A stretch of DNA of 46,948 nucleotides from assembly GCF_003955665.1 (NCBI RefSeq), contig NZ_RXHU01000131.1, positions 1-46,948 of the forward strand, in the 5' to 3' direction. Shown here one piece after another: positions 43,565 through 46,948 of this stretch. Under the pieces are notes generated by a model. That model saw nothing but the letters and a program-made list of their open reading frames with translations, was not told where the DNA came from and did no database searches. Position numbers and translations under genes: made by a program. Every line of letters starts with the position of its first letter. The stretch's first letter is position 1. The DNA comes from Paenibacillus whitsoniae. GTDB taxonomy: Bacteria; Bacillota; Bacilli; Paenibacillales; NBRC-103111.

Positions 43565-44263
43565 ATGGCAGTAATCTCCATGAAACAGCTTTTAGAAGCT
43601 GGCGTACATTTCGGTCACCAAACACGTCGTTGGAACCCGAAAATGGACAAGTACATTTTCACTGAAAGAAACGGTATCTACATCATCGACTTACAAAAAA
43701 CGGTTAAAAAAGTTGAAGAAGCTTACAACTTCGTTAAATCCGTTGCTGAAGAGAACGGTACACTGCTTTTCGTAGGTACTAAGAAACAAGCGCAAGATTC
43801 CGTTGCTGAAGAAGCAGAACGTTGCGGTATGTACTTCATCAACCAACGTTGGTTGGGTGGTACACTGACAAACTTCGCTACAATTCAAAAACGTATCGAC
43901 CGTTTGAAAACTCTTGAAAGATGGGAAGAAGACGGCACGTTCCAAGTTCTTCCTAAGAAAGAAGTTATCATTCTCCGCAAAGAGAAAGAACGTCTTGAGA
44001 AATTCTTGGGCGGCATCAAGAACATGAAAGGCCTGCCTAGCGCACTTTTCATTATCGACCCTCGTAAAGAGCGTATTGCTGTCGCAGAAGCTCGCAAATT
44101 GGGTATCCCAATCGTTGGTATCGTTGATACAAACTGCGATCCGGACGAAATCGATTATGTGATTCCAGGTAACGATGATGCAATCCGCGCTGTGAAATTG
44201 CTGACAGCGAAAATTGCTGACGCGGTTATCGAAGCACACCAAGGCGAGCAAACAACAGCTTAA
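43565..44263 (+). CDS. rpsB: 30S ribosomal protein S2
   Basis: Small-subunit ribosomal protein of 232 residues. The ATG at 43565 follows GAGGAGGG. Conserved MKQLLEAGVHFGHQTRRWNP opens the protein, and RKLGIPIVGIVDTNCDPDEI is near residue 180. It begins the rpsB-tsf-pyrH-frr-uppS cluster. Its codons (CGT, GAA, AAC, GTA) point to high expression. Confidence 0.98.
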   Translation: MAVISMKQLLEAGVHFGHQTRRWNPKMDKYIFTERNGIYIIDLQKTVKKVEEAYNFVKSVAEENGTLLFVGTKKQAQDSVAEEAERCGMYFINQRWLGGTLTNFATIQKRIDRLKTLERWEEDGTFQVLPKKEVIILRKEKERLEKFLGGIKNMKGLPSALFIIDPRKERIAVAEARKLGIPIVGIVDTNCDPDEIDYVIPGNDDAIRAVKLLTAKIADAVIEAHQGEQTTA

Positions 44264-44277
44264 TCCATATGAATGTG

Positions 44278-44323
44278 AAAAGGGTGGTTGGAAGGTGTAA
44301 CAGCCTGTCACCACCCTTTTTTT
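44278..44323 (+). terminator. Terminator/attenuator between rpsB and tsf
   Basis: AAAAGGGTGGT (44278-44288) and ACCACCCTTTT (44310-44320) form a perfect 11-base stem with a 21-base loop, followed by T residues to 44323. Some transcripts must read through to tsf unless tsf has its own promoter, which I cannot see. Confidence 0.85.
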
Positions 44324-44376
44324 GGAATAACAATGGCGTTACATATTATTTAATCCAATTAGGAGGTTTCTTTTCC

Positions 44377-45027
44377 ATGGCAATTACAGCTGCACAAGTA
44401 AAAGAACTACGTGAAAAAACAGGCGCGGGGATGCTCGATTGCAAAAAAGCGCTTGAAGAAGCAAACGGTGATATCGCAAGAGCGTCTGAAATTCTTCGTG
44501 AGAAAGGTCTTTCCGCAGCGGCAAACAAAGCTGGCCGTATCGCAACGGAAGGCGCTGTTGAGTCTTACATCCACGCTGGCGGTAAAGTTGGCGTTCTGGT
44601 TGAAATCAACTGTGAAACAGACTTCGTAGGTAAAACAGACCAATTCAAATCGTTCTGCCGCGACATCGCGATGCACATTGCAGCAGCAAGCCCAATCTAC
44701 GTTCGCCGCGATGAAGTACCAGGTGAGGCTTTAGAAAAAGAAAAAGAAATCCTTCGCGCTCAAGCATTGAACGAAGGCAAGCCTGAGAAAATCGTTGAAA
44801 AAATGGTTGAAGGCCGTATCGGCAAATACTACGAAGAGTACTGCTTGATGGAGCAATCCTTCGTGAAAGACCCAGACAAAACGATCGAGCAACTGCTGAA
44901 CGAAAAAATCGCAACGATCGGCGAGAACATCTCCATCCGTCGTTTCGTACGTTTTGCACTCGGTGAAGGCCTTGAGAAGAAACAAGAAAACTTTGCGGAA
45001 GAAGTTATGTCCCAAGTGAAACTATAA
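44377..45027 (+). CDS. tsf: Elongation factor Ts
   Basis: Guanine-nucleotide exchange factor of EF-Tu. It has 216 residues from the ATG at 44377 behind AGGAGG. The N-terminal LREKTGAGMLDCKKALEEAN and INCETDFVGKTDQFK are diagnostic. It is the short form, lacking the larger internal part of the 293-residue B. subtilis protein. A hairpin follows. Confidence 0.98.
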   Translation: MAITAAQVKELREKTGAGMLDCKKALEEANGDIARASEILREKGLSAAANKAGRIATEGAVESYIHAGGKVGVLVEINCETDFVGKTDQFKSFCRDIAMHIAAASPIYVRRDEVPGEALEKEKEILRAQALNEGKPEKIVEKMVEGRIGKYYEEYCLMEQSFVKDPDKTIEQLLNEKIATIGENISIRRFVRFALGEGLEKKQENFAEEVMSQVKL

Positions 45028-45046
45028 TAAGCAGCGACAAAAAGTT

Positions 45047-45072
45047 GGAACACTTGGTGTTCCTTCTTTTTT
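45047..45072 (+). terminator. Terminator/attenuator between tsf and pyrH
   Basis: GGAACAC (45047-45053), loop TTG, GTGTTCC (45057-45063), then TTCTTTTTT. It is a compact, perfect stem with a T-rich tail. Confidence 0.75.
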
Positions 45073-45117
45073 AGCCCTTTACTTGATCGGTTTGCAAGGA
45101 AACGGAGGTTATACAAG

Positions 45118-45843
45118 TTGGGTCAACCTTTTTACAAAAGAATTGTACTGAAATTGAGTGGGGAAGCTTTGGCGGGACAGCAAGGGTACGGCATTGATTC
45201 CGAAATTATTACCTCCATTGCTCAGCAAGTGAAAGATGTAGTAGAATTAAATGTTGAAGTGGCTGTTGTTGTTGGCGGCGGCAACATTTGGCGCGGCATT
45301 GCCGGCAGCGAAAAAGGGATGGATCGTGCAACCGCGGATTATATGGGCATGCTTGCTACAGTGATGAACTCTTTGGCGCTTCAGGATGCGCTTGAGAATA
45401 TCGGCGTACCGACACGTGTTCAGTCTTCGATTACGATGCAGCAAGTGGCTGAGCCGTATATTCGCAGAAGAGCGATGCGTCATCTGGAGAAGGGAAGAGT
45501 CGTGATTTTCGCGGCTGGTACGGGCAATCCTTACTTCTCGACAGATACGACCGCCGCGCTTCGAGCAGCAGAGATTGAGGCTGAAGTTATCTTGATGGCC
45601 AAAAACAAGGTTGACGGTGTATACTCCGCTGATCCGTTCAAGGATCCGACAGCAAAAAAATTCGAAACGCTGACTTACATGGAAGTCATTAGCAATAACC
45701 TTGGCGTTATGGACTCAACGGCTTCTTCCCTCTGTATGGACAACAACATCCCGCTAGTGGTGTTTAATATTACGGAAAAAGGCAACATCAAACGCGTTGT
45801 TCTTGGTGAGAAAATCGGTACGACTGTTAAAGGGAGTGTATAA
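45118..45843 (+). CDS. pyrH: Uridylate kinase (UMP kinase)
   Basis: Bacterial UMP kinase of the amino-acid kinase family, ATP + UMP to ADP + UDP. It has 241 residues from a TTG at 45118 behind ACGGAGG. Typical motifs: KLSGEALAGQQGYGI near residue 14, VVVGGGNIWRGIAGS near 50 and DTTAALRAAEIEAEVILMAK near 145. frr follows three bases after. Confidence 0.98.
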   Translation: MGQPFYKRIVLKLSGEALAGQQGYGIDSEIITSIAQQVKDVVELNVEVAVVVGGGNIWRGIAGSEKGMDRATADYMGMLATVMNSLALQDALENIGVPTRVQSSITMQQVAEPYIRRRAMRHLEKGRVVIFAAGTGNPYFSTDTTAALRAAEIEAEVILMAKNKVDGVYSADPFKDPTAKKFETLTYMEVISNNLGVMDSTASSLCMDNNIPLVVFNITEKGNIKRVVLGEKIGTTVKGSV

Positions 45844-45846
45844 TCG

Positions 45847-46401
45847 ATGCCGCAATCAGTGAAAAAGAACGCAGAAGACCGGATGGAGAAAGCAATCGGC
45901 GCGCTCAAGAGAGATCTGCTGACGCTTCGTGCCGGACGCGCTACGCCGTCGCTGCTAGATCGTATTCAAGTCGAATATTATGGTGCAATGACCCCGGTCA
46001 ATCAGCTTGCGAACTTGACGACACCGGATTCCCGTACGCTGCTTATCCAGCCTTGGGACAAGAGCTCGATGTCTTCGATTGAAAAAGCGATCATGAAATC
46101 GGATCTTGGTTTAACGCCTTCCAACGATGGTTCCGTGATTCGAATCGTCATCCCGGCTTTGACGGAAGAGCGTCGCGCTGAACTCGTGAAAATGACGAAG
46201 AAATTCGGCGAAGAAGCGAAAGTTGCGATCCGCAACATTCGCCGCGACGCGAACGATGACATCAAGAAGCTCGAGAAATCCGGAATTTCGGAGGATGAAT
46301 CCCGTAAACATCAAGAGGACATCCAGAAATTCACCGACAAATTCGTAGCCGAGGTCGAGAAAGTGCTGGCAGCGAAAGAGAAGGAAATTATGGAAGTTTA
46401 G
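45847..46401 (+). CDS. frr: Ribosome recycling factor
   Basis: Splits post-termination ribosomes together with EF-G. It has 184 residues, family norm. Conserved LRAGRATPSLLDRIQVEYYG near residue 27 and LTEERRAELVKMTKKFGEEA near 102. The ATG is preceded by AAGGGAG. Co-transcribed with pyrH. Confidence 0.98.
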   Translation: MPQSVKKNAEDRMEKAIGALKRDLLTLRAGRATPSLLDRIQVEYYGAMTPVNQLANLTTPDSRTLLIQPWDKSSMSSIEKAIMKSDLGLTPSNDGSVIRIVIPALTEERRAELVKMTKKFGEEAKVAIRNIRRDANDDIKKLEKSGISEDESRKHQEDIQKFTDKFVAEVEKVLAAKEKEIMEV

Positions 46402-46413
46402 CGATAGATATGC

Positions 46414-46443
46414 GCCCCCGGGTAGTAATCACTGGGGGCTTTT
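46414..46443 (+). terminator. Weak terminator/attenuator between frr and uppS
   Basis: GCCCCC (46414-46419) and GGGGGC (46434-46439) form a GC stem with a 14-base loop, followed by only four T. It may attenuate transcription into uppS. Confidence 0.5.
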
Positions 46444-46471
46444 CATCTTTCCCGAGTTGGGAGGAACAACA

Positions 46472-46948
46472 GTGCTTAAGCTATTCAAAAATTGGTTCGG
46501 TAACAACCGCAAGCCTGCTCGTTTATCCCTGCCGGAGATTGAGCTGGATAAAGTCCCGGCGCATGTGGCGATCATTATGGATGGCAACGGACGGTGGGCG
46601 CAGCAAAGAGGCTTGCCTCGCGTTGCAGGACACCATTCCGGGATGAAAAATGTGAAAAAAATAACGATGGCTGCTAACGACATCGGCGTTAAAGTGCTGA
46701 CCTTGTATGCATTTTCCACGGAAAATTGGAAGCGTCCGAAGGAAGAAGTGGAGTTTCTCATGAAGCTTCCACAAGAGTTTTTTCCTTTGGAGATTGAAGA
46801 GTTGATCCAAAACAACGTGCGGATTCGGATGACCGGATGGAAAGAAGGGCTGCCCGACTACACGCTGAATGCAATTGAAGATGCGATTGAACGGACGAAG
46901 CATAATTCAGGGTTGATTTTGAATTTTGCTTTGAATTATGGCGGCCGC
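46472..46948 (+). CDS. uppS: Isoprenyl transferase / undecaprenyl diphosphate synthase (partial, 5' part)
   Basis: Cis-prenyltransferase that makes undecaprenyl diphosphate, the lipid carrier for cell-wall synthesis. The first 159 residues are present from a GTG at 46472 with GGGAGG upstream; the gene continues past the window. The catalytic aspartate is D37 in IIMDGNGRWAQQRGLPRVAG, and ALNYGGR at the end is also conserved. It follows frr after a weak hairpin. Confidence 0.96.
   Translation, partial: MLKLFKNWFGNNRKPARLSLPEIELDKVPAHVAIIMDGNGRWAQQRGLPRVAGHHSGMKNVKKITMAANDIGVKVLTLYAFSTENWKRPKEEVEFLMKLPQEFFPLEIEELIQNNVRIRMTGWKEGLPDYTLNAIEDAIERTKHNSGLILNFALNYGGR

Noticed and set aside
1..46948. 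Hidden defence, phage or novel multi-gene system
   Set aside because: All long frames are accounted for by conserved core genes in a typical order, with no islands, transposases or anomalous stretches; the unknown proteins are single genes embedded in, or next to, known operons.

Overview
This window is a chromosomal segment of a low- to mid-GC Gram-positive bacterium, most likely Paenibacillus or a close Paenibacillaceae relative. The evidence is a Firmicutes gene order (dprA-topA-trmFO-hslVU-codY followed by the complete fla/che operon, then rpsB-tsf-pyrH-frr-uppS), strong AGGAGG-type ribosome binding sites, frequent GTG/TTG starts, a Bacillus-type chemotaxis set (cheC, cheD and fliY), a short EF-Ts, and a base composition near half G+C. 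No mobile element, phage gene, CRISPR array, tRNA or rRNA was seen. Genus assignment is inference.

Layout. (1) 1-2089: the 5' part of comM/yifB on the minus strand, a small zinc-ribbon-like ORF on the plus strand, and a 306-base gap carrying a terminator and a weak promoter. (2) 2090-11972: sucCD (TCA cycle), dprA (DNA uptake/recombination), topA, trmFO (tRNA m5U54), hslVU (protease) and codY (nutrient-sensing repressor). Terminators follow sucD and codY, and a terminator-like inverted repeat follows trmFO. The xerC/codV gene that sits between trmFO and hslV in Bacillus subtilis is not here. (3) 12207-43342: a roughly 31-kb single-direction motility and chemotaxis operon: flgBC-fliEFGHIJ-ylxF-like-fliK-flgD-TIGR02530-flgE-swrD-fliLMY-cheY-fliOPQR-flhBAFG-cheBAWCD-membrane orphan-sigD-fapA-like-small orphan-swrB-like-MltG-like. 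Many genes overlap by ATGA or are a few bases apart, which suggests translational coupling. It encodes the basal body, MS ring, C ring, export apparatus, hook assembly, FlhF/FlhG placement, the adaptation and excitation parts of chemotaxis (without receptors, CheR or CheV), and the sigma factor for late flagellar genes. A strong terminator ends it. (4) 43343-46948: the rpsB-tsf-pyrH-frr-uppS translation/nucleotide/cell-wall cluster, with a near-consensus promoter, a structured rpsB leader and hairpins in three of the gaps. uppS runs off the window.

How it fits together: CodY represses motility in Bacillus subtilis when nutrients are plentiful and lies directly upstream of the operon it controls there. 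SigD, near the operon's end, turns on filament genes once the hook-basal body is built. This is a well-known core locus, and I found no convincing unknown multi-gene system. The points worth following are small: a long structured rpsB leader, a hairpin occluding the fliO ribosome binding site, the missing xerC, and four poorly characterised small proteins at the distal end of the fla/che operon, one with a C-terminus resembling the FliG-binding tail of FliF.
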